Shown here piece after piece: positions 49,274-59,432 of a stretch of DNA of 64,000 nt. The notes beneath the pieces are model-generated. The model was not told the origin of the DNA. It made no database searches and worked only from the letters and a program-made list of their open reading frames with translations. Numbering within the stretch: position 1 is the stretch's first letter; every line of letters starts with the position of its first letter. The translations under genes and the position numbers were made by a program. The stretch comes from Xylogone sp. PMI_703 (Eukaryota > Ascomycota > Leotiomycetes): contig JAJTUQ010000002.1 of NCBI GenBank assembly GCA_021399445.1, positions 7,750,001 through 7,814,000 on the forward strand, written 5' to 3'.

Positions 49274-49754
49274 AGTTTTGTTGCATGTCTAGGAGGAATC
49301 AGAATTTCAATCTGAGTAGCAGTACTGTATACAAGCTTGCTCTGGCCAAAAGTTTTGTTGCATGTCTGAGACAGTTCAGAATTCCAACACGATTGGCCAT
49401 AAGGTTGCTTTGGTCAAAGTTTTGTTGCATGTCTAGGGAGGCCTCTGAACATATTCACGGGCAAATTGCACAGTAGGCTTGATGAGCTTTCTTTATAGTA
49501 GCCAAAAGTTTTGTTGCATGTCTGTATAGCTCAGAATCTCAATACGATTGGACAGAAACAGATGTGACCACAAGTTTTGTTGCAAGCATGGGGAGGTTTC
49601 TAAATTGCTTCACGAGTGCCAGTACTTTCGCAGGCCTTTTGAGTGATCTTTCTTTAGCCAAAAGATCTGTTGCATATCTATGATGGTTTAGACAATACAA
49701 GCCCTGTACTATAGGATTTAAACCTGTTGTGACCAGAAGTTTTGTTGCATGTCT
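49274..49754 (+). repeat. Degenerate tandem array: seven AGTTTTGTTGCATGTCT cores
   Basis: The 17 bp core AGTTTTGTTGCATGTCT (with mismatches in copies 5 and 6) occurs at 49274, 49351, 49418, 49507, 49573, 49663 and 49738. Spacings are 77, 67, 89, 66, 90 and 75 bp. Each core is usually preceded by CCAAA or GACCA. Spacers alternate: after copies 1, 3 and 5 they start A/GGGAGG and are long; after 2, 4, 6 and 7 they carry TCAGAATTnnAATACGA-like sequence and are short. This suggests a dimeric unit of about 145-165 bp. The sequence does not match any transposon I know. The minus strand reads RHATKLL-like peptides but with shifts, so coding is unlikely. Confidence 0.8.
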
Positions 49755-50558
49755 GTGAGATATCAGAATTGCAATACGAGTGTGTGCCGCTGTAGGGCAG
49801 GGCAAGCTTGGGTCTGCGCCTGTATGGCCAGGAGTGGTTTGTTTCTGCGATACCTTTGCCTTAAGGTTTGTGTGCGTGTTTGTGTGTTCAACTTCAGTCT
49901 GGTGATTATTCTCCTACTAACTCGGTCACACCATCTTATGTATATATCAAGGTCAGTCTTGCCCAAAGTTCAATAACACTTAACCTCAAAAGCTAGAACA
50001 ATAGTACAGAATGATTTGACGTATGAAGTATGAAGAGTGAGTATTTATGATTAAATTAACAAAGAGAAAATAAAATACTTTCATACTTACAAAGAAAAGT
50101 AGAGTGTCTGAAATAGAAGACAACATAAACAAGTGCCGTCTTGACTCCCGAATGACAAAGCGAAGAACTTCCAAAGAGAGTATGCACGATGCACACAGGA
50201 TACTCCACAACAAGGTCAACAAGACCCTTTTTGAGGAGAACCCCTGCTCCGCTGTAGAAAGTGCGGGGCATAGAGTGGGATGAGCTTGTACAGGCCATAA
50301 TTAAGCATCATTTCCCCCCCTTGACTCTCGCGCGTATTGCCGAAGAACCGGTACGCAAGCCGCGATTGGCTGGCATTTCGTATCTTGAACGTCCCCCCAT
50401 ATGGGGCGGTTTATTCTAGGTGCACCTAGCATGTTGATGGCTTCTCTCGATGGGCCCTATCTCACTTCGACTGGTATAAATTATGTTGAGATAAAGCTTC
50501 TTCTCTGGACAAGACTCCTTCTCGCTTTGGATTGGTATAGAAGCGCTGTGTTTGCAAT
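49755..50558. other. Intergenic, promoter of the dehydratase
   Basis: Between the repeat array and the dehydratase ATG. A minus-strand frame (49986-50298) is hydrophobic but has no family signal. No gene is called. Confidence 0.5.
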
Positions 50559-52118
50559 ATGGGCAGTTACCACGGTGATAAAAATGTCAACGGGAGACAC
50601 GATGGGAAGAAGATAGTGATTACTTCGTTCGAAACTCATGGTGAGCAGTCTAGACTTTGTATTTCGTTTGGTACTGCCTGCCTAATTGATACATCACTCC
50701 CTAGATTTGAGGTTTCCCACAAGTCTCGACCAGTCCGGCTCCGATGCTATGAATCCATCTGGAGACTACAGTGCTGCATACATCATCCTGCACACCTCTA
50801 CAGAGCTGAAAGGCCATGGTTTTTCTTTCACCATCGGCCGCGGAAATGATCTTGTCTGTTCTGCCGCGGCCCTCATTGCCGATAGGCTTGTGGGCAAGAG
50901 CTTAGACGAACTGACTTCGAATATGGGGAAGACATGGAGATACCTCGTTTCCGACTCCCAACTGCGATGGATTGGGCCAGAGAAAGGCGTGATTCACCTC
51001 GGACTAAGTTCATGTGTCAATGCGATATGGGATTTATGGGCTAGATCGTTGGGAAAGCCTGTGTGGCAGGTGGTCGCAGATTTCACTCCCGAAGAGTTCG
51101 TACGTTGCATTGATTTCCGGTATATTTCGGATGCTATAACGCCAGAGGAAGCAATTGCTTTGCTCAAAGAGAATAATAAGACGAAAGCGGCGAGGATCCA
51201 AGACGTTAAGGATAATCGAGCGGTGCCTGCATACTCAACGCAGGCCGGATGGCTCGGGTTTTCAGACGAGAGAATGATTGAGTTGATGCAAGGGATGATA
51301 CGAGATGGGTTTGATAAGTTCAAACTTAAAGTTGGAGGCAGTGTCGAGGATGACAAGCGACGACTGAAAATTGCCCGTGATATTCTGGGGTTCGACAAGA
51401 TGTTGATGGTAGATGCAAATCAGGTCTGGAGTGTACCGGATGCCATTGACTACATGTTGCAGCTAGCTGAATTTAAACCAGAGTAAGTGAAGTGCATGAA
51501 TTTCTTGCGCAGCATGAGCCAAATATTGACATCGACAGCTTTATTGAGGAGCCTACATCACCGGACGACATCCTAGGCCATGCCGCTATTCGAAAAGCAT
51601 TGAAACCATATGGAATTGGAGTTGCAACTGGTGAACACTGCCAAAATCGGGTCATGTTCAAACAATTTTTACAGGCCGGCTCAATAGACGTTTGTCAAAT
51701 TGATGCTTGCCGCCTAGGAGGCGTAAATGAGGTTATGGCTGTTCTACTAATGGCTCGAAAGTATGCCAAACGCCTTCTATTTTTTACTTAATCGCTTTGA
51801 TGCTAACGTACTTATAGGTTCAACACACCTGTTATCCCACACAGCGGCGGTATTGGCTTGAATGAATACACGCAGCATCTTGCTATAATCGACTATGTCT
51901 GCGTATCTGGAAAGAAAAGTCTCTTGGAGAACATCACCTCATTCAATGAGGCCATTACACACCCCGTTAAGGTAAAGGATGGATACTTTGTGACGCCATG
52001 GGAAGCTGGTTATAGTGTTGAGTATAAACCCGATTTCATAGAGAACTACAAGTATCCGGAGGGAAGATTCTGGACCTCAGGACCAGGCCGAAAAATAAGG
52101 GACGGTCCAAAGTTATAG
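50559..52118 (+). CDS. L-galactonate dehydratase-like enolase-superfamily enzyme (LGD1/GaaB-like)
   Basis: A mandelate-racemase-type dehydratase. LGD1 converts L-galactonate to 2-keto-3-deoxy-L-galactonate in fungal D-galacturonate (pectin) catabolism. Four exons (50559-50640, 50705-51482, 51539-51760, 51818-52118) give 460 residues, the family length. The frame splices ETH to [17 protein letters not shown]. Catalytic residues are in FKLKVGG (Lys-x-Lys), [24 protein letters not shown] and [23 protein letters not shown] and [13 protein letters not shown] segments are near-identical in kind to LGD1. It could be a paralogue for L-fuconate or L-rhamnonate. The usual partner aldolase (lga1/gaaC) is not adjacent; a Zn2Cys6 gene lies convergent to it. 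Confidence 0.87.
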
Positions 52119-52199
52119 GGCGTTTTCCTCATCAAATAGATTGTATTTACTTATTAGATAGACCACTCAAGCCGTAGTTGTTGGCATAACGAGGTGGTA

Positions 52200-54600
52200 T
52201 CAAGCAGAGGGGAATATATTTTGAAAGGTTTCGTAGCCTTTTAGCAACTCTTCAAACTGAAATTCTTCATCTGGTGTGGCGCTGAGTGCTTCACTACTCA
52301 TCGCCATCTCGTACTGAAGGTTATCCTCTCCGTTACTGCTGGCTTTGTTGGACTGCCTAGATCCTTCACCACCGGGTTCTTCGCTATATGGAGTGCGTGA
52401 CGGCATAACAGTGATCGAGTCCACTGTCTGCTCGCTGGGACCTGCCGTCCCGTGTGAAGATGACGGAAGTGAGCTGGTGGAGAGCCTACTGGATTGCTTT
52501 TTGGACCTATTTAGAAGACTATCACCACTAAGTCGCGAGTGATTCGTTCGTATTGCCATTTGCTGCTTTAGAAATGCAATAAGTGGATCATGAGTACGCG
52601 ATTGCCGTGGCTCTAAAAATTCATTATCGATAGAAGCGGCAAGCTCAAAGAAGTCGTAATAGAAGCTGGCATGCCAGTATACGTCTCCCAACTCGCGAAG
52701 GAATATCATACAAAGGTTATACTGATTAGTAAACAAGGTAGTTACCGTAGGATTACGCGATGAGCGAATCTCGAGTAGGTGAATAATGAGTGGGGGTAGA
52801 ACGGATGTAACACTACGTAAGGTGAGTCTCTAGCCTATTAAGCTTGCAGATGGTTCATACATACCAGTAAGTTGGGCAATATTTGACCAGGTCAGAGTTG
52901 ACTAGCTGAGTAACAAGGTTTGTCGTGTCCAGAGCAGCAAGTTTGACCTCTTGTTGCGCTTGCTCATGGTATTCTACCTCATGAGTGCCGTGAATATGAT
53001 GCGGTTGATGTAATGCAATAATAGTCACACTACAAAAATTTTGTTAGAGAAAATGGCAGCAGCAACGAGAAAAGCTAAGACTTGCTTATATAATTGCCTC
53101 AGAACTGATCGGTAGAGAGTAGCTATGTTAACGTGGCCAGTCATGTTGAGAGGCTCCTCTTGTCGTCTCGCAGATGCAGGAAGATTACTCAGCCATGACT
53201 TAAGAGCATCGTCGCAGACCTTCACTTGGTCCTGTGTGGCTCTCGCAGCTGCAGCAGGCGAGTAACGGAGGGACAAAACCCCTTCGATATACTGACAAAG
53301 CTTCACAAATTCCACAAACATCTCTTTAACAGCTATCTCTTCGGGAGTGTCTTCATCCTCTCGTAGATCTTCTAAGGAAAGCATAGGCACGTCACAATCC
53401 AAGCTGTTTACATGCATTGGCCTCCCTGTTCCCAGGCTAACCATTCTGTCTCGAACAAGACAAGCCCACCATATTCTGGCCCATATTCGGCGTTGGGGAA
53501 TATCTCCTGGATTACGATGTAAGCCAGAAGCTTGAGCCAGACTGATGGCCTGGTGAACCCAGTGCCACGTATGCTTCTGTTCGATCATTGATGAGTAATA
53601 ATGACTGATAAGTAACAGTGCTTGTACTGATATAATATTGTCTGGTTCATAGTCAAAGTTATAGAGAAGCTTGGGGACAATATTAGTGTATATAGCAAGC
53701 CAATTGTAAGTTTGTAACAATACCTTTGCTTTTGTATACAAGGATTCTCTTGCGGTTTTGCGAGAGCTATAACCTGCCTTCTTGAGTAACTCCAGTGGTG
53801 TGACCTAGGGTCTATGAGCAAAAGAATAGGTGCACTCGGCAGAACCGACTCACGCTACTAGCAGCAAACAACACTGCTTGTAAGAGTAATAAGCTTGGTC
53901 CCGAGTGACTCTGTTGCTCCTTCGGCCACATTTGACGATAGCTTGCCAGAAACGATGGCTTATCAATGACAGGAAAGAATGGATGGACCAATCGGAAATA
54001 GTATGAGATAAATTCATCCGTGACACTTTTATCAGGGAGGTCCAGTGTTGCTTGGTGCTTTAGAAACCCAAAGTGTTCGGGTAATTTCCGAATATCTGGG
54101 CAGGTAAGATCACTAGCATTAGTATCGTATGAAGTAGATGGACCAGGAGATCGCAAGCCAACTTCCCCAGCCGTAGAGATGCGTGCAAAGTTGACGATGA
54201 ATGGGTAGTGGGGAACTTGGTGAAGAATAGTATGTTGAGAAAGACTGGGTTGTGGCGAGCCCGATGTTTGAAGCGGACTGTCAGCATGTCCGCTGGGGGA
54301 GCGAGTTTCAATGGCCGTGATTCGGGGCAAGAGCTGAGTTCCACCTGCTTGCAATGGCTGGCTGGATTGCACATCCTCTGGTTTTGCTACAGGAGGTCTA
54401 TTTCGTGGGTCTACTCCTGCTGCTTTGCGCCGCTTTTTGCGCTCTGGGACATGACATTCATATCCTTCCACACGGCATCCGGTACACGGGCAACCCACAT
54501 CCGGGATATCACAGCGAACCTTGCGGGCATTGCACGAAGCACATGCGCGTGGAGCTCGTCGCCGGCGAGCTTTGGCTCCCGAGGCTTCTGCATAACTCAT
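52200..54600 (-). CDS. Zn2Cys6 transcription factor, cutinase-factor-like, with a GC-AG intron
   Basis: A nuclear regulator of the same broad group as the one at 43808. The ATG at 54598-54600 gives MSYAEASGAKARRRR and the cluster ACASCNARKVRCD..CPCTGCRVEGYEC. Splices: AASS to VTPLELLKKAGYSS, TKAK to LLYNFDYEPDN, LY to NVTIIALHQPHH and CPTYW onward. Fungal_trans marks are YYFRLVHPFFPVIDKPSF, HWVHQAISLAQASGLH, RIWWACLVRDRMVSLGTGRP. One junction (intron 53085-53030) needs a GC donor, GCAAGT; the only nearby GT donor leads to a stop. C-terminus is acidic (DEEFQFEELLKGYETF). It is convergent with the dehydratase and may regulate it (inference). Confidence 0.85.
53030..53085 (-). other. GC-AG intron (56 bp)
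   Basis: Minus-strand donor GCAAGT and acceptor TTGTAG. Joining TATAA to TGTGAC restores LYNVTIIALHQP and keeps the frame for over 50 codons. Using the adjacent GT (GTCTTA) shifts frame to an early stop. GCAAGT is the consensus of genuine GC-AG introns. Confidence 0.75.
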
Positions 54601-55082
54601 GATGGAGACGCATGTTCAAATGTTCAAGAAAGGTTTTCAAGGAGATACAAGCAAGATTGAAGGTGTAGGATGTGGCCATTAAGTAAGCGACGACGCAGCT
54701 GAGAGAAGCTGAGAAGAATGGACGACAATTCAGGCTAGCCGCATCGACGGTTCCGCAGCCAAACCTTCTGCGGCACTAGGACGCATACGGCTAGTTATGG
54801 TTGTAAGGACTTTGCTTACCTCACAACTTATGTAATCTCATATCTAAACTGGGAGACGTTTCAGCACTGTCCAACGTACGTTCCTCTACAAGCACAAACA
54901 TTCTGTTTAGCCATTCCAAACTATTGTGTATATAGCACACTGCGCCTTGAGTCGCATTCTGAGTCCAGTCTGATTCTTTGCCGGTGCCGCATCCCCAATC
55001 ATTGCTACAGAAGCACGCATCTCCGAGCCCGCAGCTTCTTGCGAAAACGGAGTTACATTGTGTAGAGACGCTAAAGTCCGAT
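54601..55082. other. Intergenic, divergent promoters
   Basis: 482 bp between the Zn2Cys6 gene (minus) and the gag-like gene (plus). No coding signal beyond a non-ATG extension of the gag frame. Confidence 0.55.
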
Positions 55083-55871
55083 ATGGATCTGGATTCAGCC
55101 AGCAATTCCGATTTCAGCCCTGGCGGCTGCTGTAGCCATGAGACCTCAGACGGGACATATTTTTACAGTAAATATGGGAAGATTGAAATACTGAGACGTG
55201 AAAATTATCGCAGTTTCGAAATAACTTGCCAACTGGCATTGCTCTGTGCTGGGGCGTGGGATATCATTGAACAGGAGATACCTCGGCCCACCCTCGAGGA
55301 AGCTGATGATATCGACAAAGCGAGACGGGAACAGACAGCATGGGATAAGAAGGCGCTGGAGGCTATTCGCCTCTTCACCTTCGTCGTGCCTCAGAGGCTA
55401 TTAAGGAACTTGTTTCCAATGTTTATGGCCAAGGACATCGCCGGTGTCTGGAAGGCATTAGCAAAGGAATATGCCCCACCGGCTGAAATATGCGCGATGG
55501 CTGAATCTGAGTTTCGAGACCAGCGCTGGGATCCCGAGGCCGAAACCCTGCAGAGCTTCGTGGATAGACTTGAGACATATCGGACAAAAGTATGGCGCAG
55601 CTCGTTCGAAATATCTGATGAGGCTATGCTATCACATCTCTATTCCCAGCTCCCAAATGGGCACATATGGGCCGAGGCAAAGATACTCTGCTGGAGCGAA
55701 CGCCGGGACCTTCCTGGTGCTATCGCTTTGCTAACCAGGTATGAGAAGCTGAGTCACCTAGATGACCCAAGCCCTGAGCCGGCAATGTCCAACCGTAACC
55801 GGTCCAGGCGATTGCAGGAAAAGAGGAACAGGCGGGAGCGTTTCCGACATTCACGGCAGCCGAGACAATAG
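55083..55871 (+). CDS. Ty1/copia-type Gag-like protein without pol
   Basis: A 262-residue, intronless protein from ATG 55083. The body resembles the UBN2/DUF4219-type Gag of copia retrotransposons: YGKIEILRRENYRSFEITCQ (W/NY..W motif region), WDKKALEAIRLFTFVVP, VWKALAKEYAP, ETLQSFVDRLETYRTKV and LYSQLPNGHIWAEAK. The C-terminus is an Arg-rich tail (NRNRSRRLQEKRNRR) instead of a CCHC zinc knuckle. No protease, integrase, reverse transcriptase or LTR was found on either side within 1.5 kb. It may be a domesticated gag or a truncated relic. The frame is open and intact, which leans towards selection. Function unknown. Confidence 0.7.
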   Translation: MDLDSASNSDFSPGGCCSHETSDGTYFYSKYGKIEILRRENYRSFEITCQLALLCAGAWDIIEQEIPRPTLEEADDIDKARREQTAWDKKALEAIRLFTFVVPQRLLRNLFPMFMAKDIAGVWKALAKEYAPPAEICAMAESEFRDQRWDPEAETLQSFVDRLETYRTKVWRSSFEISDEAMLSHLYSQLPNGHIWAEAKILCWSERRDLPGAIALLTRYEKLSHLDDPSPEPAMSNRNRSRRLQEKRNRRERFRHSRQPRQ

Positions 55872-57420
55872 CGCAAGCCTGGCGAATCCAGAGATGTATT
55901 TTATGTACTATATGATTGATAAAATCAGCAAGTTGAACGAACCTCTTTTGCTCTTTGAACATGATGTGGTCATTTATCAAAACACTAAAAGGGATAAGTC
56001 GCTCCAAACATTCTTCCGTTTCGAGACTTACTGTCTTGTTATTTGCACGACAACGGGAGGGCGTTCCAGGCATTGGCAAGATAGCACTGAGCCTTTTGAA
56101 ACAATTATACTTTCGGGTGTCAACTGAGAGATTCAACAAGCTTTTTACAGAACCGGTACTCATGCAAGTCGTAGCCAGCACGGATGCTCGTAACGCAGAA
56201 GACCTCGTATACGGTGGATGGCGCCAGAAGATTCCTAAACCCTGCGGGTGAGCGTCGCCCTGGGCGGGGAATTTTCCAGCCCCAAAAGTTTAAATTGACC
56301 TTGCAGCCAATGGTCTCTGCATTGTACTCCGTAAGATTGTACGAGTTGAAGCTTCTGAGAGGGTGGAAGATAAGAGCGAGATGTCGGGGAGCTACGCCGT
56401 ACAGTAAAGTGCTGTGGTACATTCACACGCCTCAACAACTCCACGGGGGAAGGGTCCGTGGCAAAGGCACTAACGATCGATAGTTTGACGGCGACAGCCG
56501 CGAATACAGTAATCTTATCAGACCCTTCATTCTTGTACAGCACCGTAGCCCCTGCGCCCGCCAGCACCTTCAAAGCATTTACCCAAGAGAGAGCCGGTCA
56601 AGGCCACGAAATGTATACGAACTGTGCTCGTTCATGACGCGCGTCGCTGGCTGGAGCGTGCTGGAACGATTGGATATGACCCTACAGAGTATTGCACATC
56701 GCTTTAAGGAGGAGTCTTTTGCTTGTCTGGATTGCTTGACTGCTTTGACTGCTTGGGTTGTCGTGAAAGTGAACGCAGTTGTGTGAAAGAACTCCAACAA
56801 CCACATTCAATATTGAAGATGCAGAAAGCACGCGCAAAACCAGAAATGGATTCCAAGACGGAAGCCCGGGAAGATGCCAAGTGCAACCAGGCCAGACAAG
56901 CTTTTCTCGGCTTCCCTTCTGGTGCCTAACGTACGTCAAAAAGCAGGCTTCAGGGGCTGCCCATTGAGGTCAGAATGCGAGCAAAGTTCCTCCGGGTGGG
57001 CTTTTGGGGGGCTTGGAGGCTGTCCGCCAGCACTCCACAGGAGGCGCCCAACAACGCACAAGTCCAGAGACACAAGACCGCCAAGCAGCGACGTCTTGCT
57101 GGTTTGGGCGGGAAAAGAGGCTCTTGCGATGGATAGGAGAAAGCCATCGCTCCTGTTGCGGCCATTAAACTATTAACTATTGGCGCCAACCCCGTTCGGC
57201 TGACCTCAGCTGCCCAGCGTGCCCAGCTTCCTCCCTGAAGCAGATCAGTTAATATTTTTTTCTTCTTTCAACGTCTACCATCCCGCCGACTGAACAACCC
57301 TCTTTGTTCCTTTCATCTCTCTTCGGTCGCGTACAAGATTGCTGGTGCTGGTGACTGCCGAGTCATGCGGTGCTGCTCTCCCTCATCATCTCCCTCGTCC
57401 TCCTCGCTATCGCCTGCAAG
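55872..57420. other. Intergenic, no gene supported
   Basis: Several overlapping open frames exist (for example 55955-56251 plus, 56120-56573 minus), but none has a family motif or consistent splice signals. It could include decayed transposon sequence beside the gag gene. The right part is the GC-rich promoter of the GT34 gene. Confidence 0.4.
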
Positions 57421-58980
57421 ATGATCACGCACCGGTATTCCCGCCCGCTTGCCCTAGGGGTCGTTCTCGTGCTCCTCCTCATCACCTTCCTCTCTTTTCG
57501 ACCCGAGCCCCTCCCCCAACGACCGCTCTCGACGCACCTCACAAATGGCGAGTGCGAAACCATCAAGATCCCGCCTCTATCCAACGGGACTGATGCCTCG
57601 AACAATGCGAACAATGACCTCAACCCTCCGATCTACGACGATACTCCTGTTCGGCTTTCGAAGGTCGGAAAAGTGACGGTTGCTGCCAACGTGCTCAACT
57701 CGCCCACCATCGAGAGGGCCCTGCGCACTCATGCTGTGCAGAACAAAATTCACGGATACGTCCATCACATTGCGAAAAATGAGGTTGTGGGGAACCTGAT
57801 CGAGGCCGAGAGCAAGGGCATGCCCAAGGGAGCGTGGAGTAAGCCCGCTCTCCTGCTTAGCGTCATCGTTGCAGAAATGGCCAAGCCAGAGAAGGAGAGA
57901 TTGGAATGGGTCTTGTAAGTCTTGCCATTGCTCCTCCCAATTGTCCCGCTATGCCGATGTTCCCGGCTGCATCCTCCATTTTGACCATCCTTCGTGCTAA
58001 CCACATAAACTTTTTGTTCATGCAGCTGGTTCGATGCCGACACTATCATCTTGAACCCTCTCACCCCTCTCGAAGTCTTCCTCCCGCTCGACGACGACCC
58101 AACAATGGCAGAGGTTCACATGCTGATCGCTTCCAACTGGGATGGCCTTAATAGTGGCGTCATGGCCTTCCGTGTTCATCCTTGGTCGGTCTCTGTGCTC
58201 TCCATCATCAACGGCTATCCGATCTTCCTTCAGGAGCGACTCAAGACCGATAAATTCCGGGATCAGTCTGCCATCCAATGGCTCCTGCAAAATGACACAT
58301 CCCCACTTGGCAATACACCAGAGCAAGGAAGGCACAATTGGGCCACGGTCCCAATGAGGTGGTTTAACTCTCTACCCGTCAACAACGCATTCCGCAAGAA
58401 CGGCACCTGGCTGTTTGGAGCGGACATGACGGAAGAGATGTTCGATCAGGGCACGGACAAGGTATACGACGATGGACATTCACATCACATCAATCCGTGG
58501 AAGGTGATGCGTGGTGACATGGTGGTCCATTTCGCAGGAAGCACCAGAGTCAGGGATAGTTGGATGGGACCATGGCTGGATCGAACCGAGCAATACTTGC
58601 CCGAGTGGAATGACCCCAACACCCAGTACACGCTGGCCAAAGAGGTAGCGAAGTTTTATAAAAATCTGCCCAACCAGTGGAAGGAAGAGAAGAAGGCAGC
58701 AGAGAAGAAGAAAGAGGATGACAAAAAGAAGGCTGAGCAGAAAGCGAAGGACGAGAAGAAAAAGAATGAGGAGGAGGAAAAGAAGAAAAAGGAGGAGGAA
58801 GCTAAGAAAAAAGAGGAAGAAGATCGAAAGAAAAAGGAAGAGGAGGATAGGAAGAAGAAGGAGGAGGAAGATAAGAAGAGGATGGAGGAAGAGAAGGCCA
58901 GTCCGACTTCTTCGGCCACAGTCGCCGGAGAAGAATCAGCATCTACTCCTACGACCATTCCCGACATCCCACCACCTTGA
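57421..58980 (+). CDS. GT34 alpha-mannosyl/galactosyltransferase (GMA12/MNN10 family) with Lys/Glu coiled tail
   Basis: A Golgi type II membrane glycosyltransferase that adds sugars to N-glycans or wall mannan. The ATG at 57421 precedes the signal anchor LALGVVLVLLLITFLSF; the frame before it lacks an ATG. Intron 57915-58025 joins RLEWV to FWFDADTIILNP, which holds the DxD motif binding Mn-nucleotide sugar. NSGVMAFRVHPWS and MVVHFAG are typical of GT34. About 482 residues. Residues about 383-468 are almost all Lys and Glu (long KEEE runs, predicted single helix or coiled coil), then a Ser/Thr/Pro end. Such tails occur in some filamentous-fungal GT34 proteins. Linkage specificity (alpha-1,6 or alpha-1,2) is not readable. 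Confidence 0.88.
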
Positions 58981-59432
58981 GGAGTATCTCTCCCAGATCA
59001 ACACCTGACGAGTGAAGACTCTACACCATCAAGGTTCTAGAAAAAAGGAGCAATGTGAGATGACAAGCAAGCCATGTATCCAAAGAGAATTCAACGGGAA
59101 AAAAAGTCGTAATGAAACACGGATAATTACGTTGTAGAACAGCAGTTAAGGATTCATTTTACGCCTTGGTGTTATTAGCCCAAGGTCCTCTCATGTACTT
59201 TTAGAGTGTATAATTTCTACGCAGCAAGGGTATGTTAAGTATTATATTGGAGATTGTAGATGGAGATCTATATGATCACCTGCAACGCAGCGCATGTTCT
59301 GGTACTTGGATGTCCTTTAGAAAAACAGGATACGAAAAGAATTCAATTTTGATTTCTATTAGTTTATTGTGGGAAATAGATCACGCGGTTTACTGCCCAA
59401 GTTTCAACGTTGAATTCACACCATCATCCTCA
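58981..59432. other. Convergent intergenic region
   Basis: 3' flanks of the GT34 (plus) and CorA-like (minus) genes, AT-rich. No gene. Confidence 0.55.

Noticed and set aside
49274..49754. CRISPR-like or rRNA-spacer repeat
   Set aside because: Repeat spacing is irregular, cores are imperfect, spacers are related to each other and the host is a eukaryote.
49539..49805. Minus-strand open frame coding RHATKLL-like repeats across the array
   Set aside because: Spacing between cores is not a multiple of three overall, so the frame shifts between copies; a by-product of the repeat.
56235..56573. Minus-strand open frame (112 codons, ITVFAAVAVKLSIV)
   Set aside because: Begins at a TTG, overlaps a plus frame of similar length, and I could not connect it to a start exon or a family.
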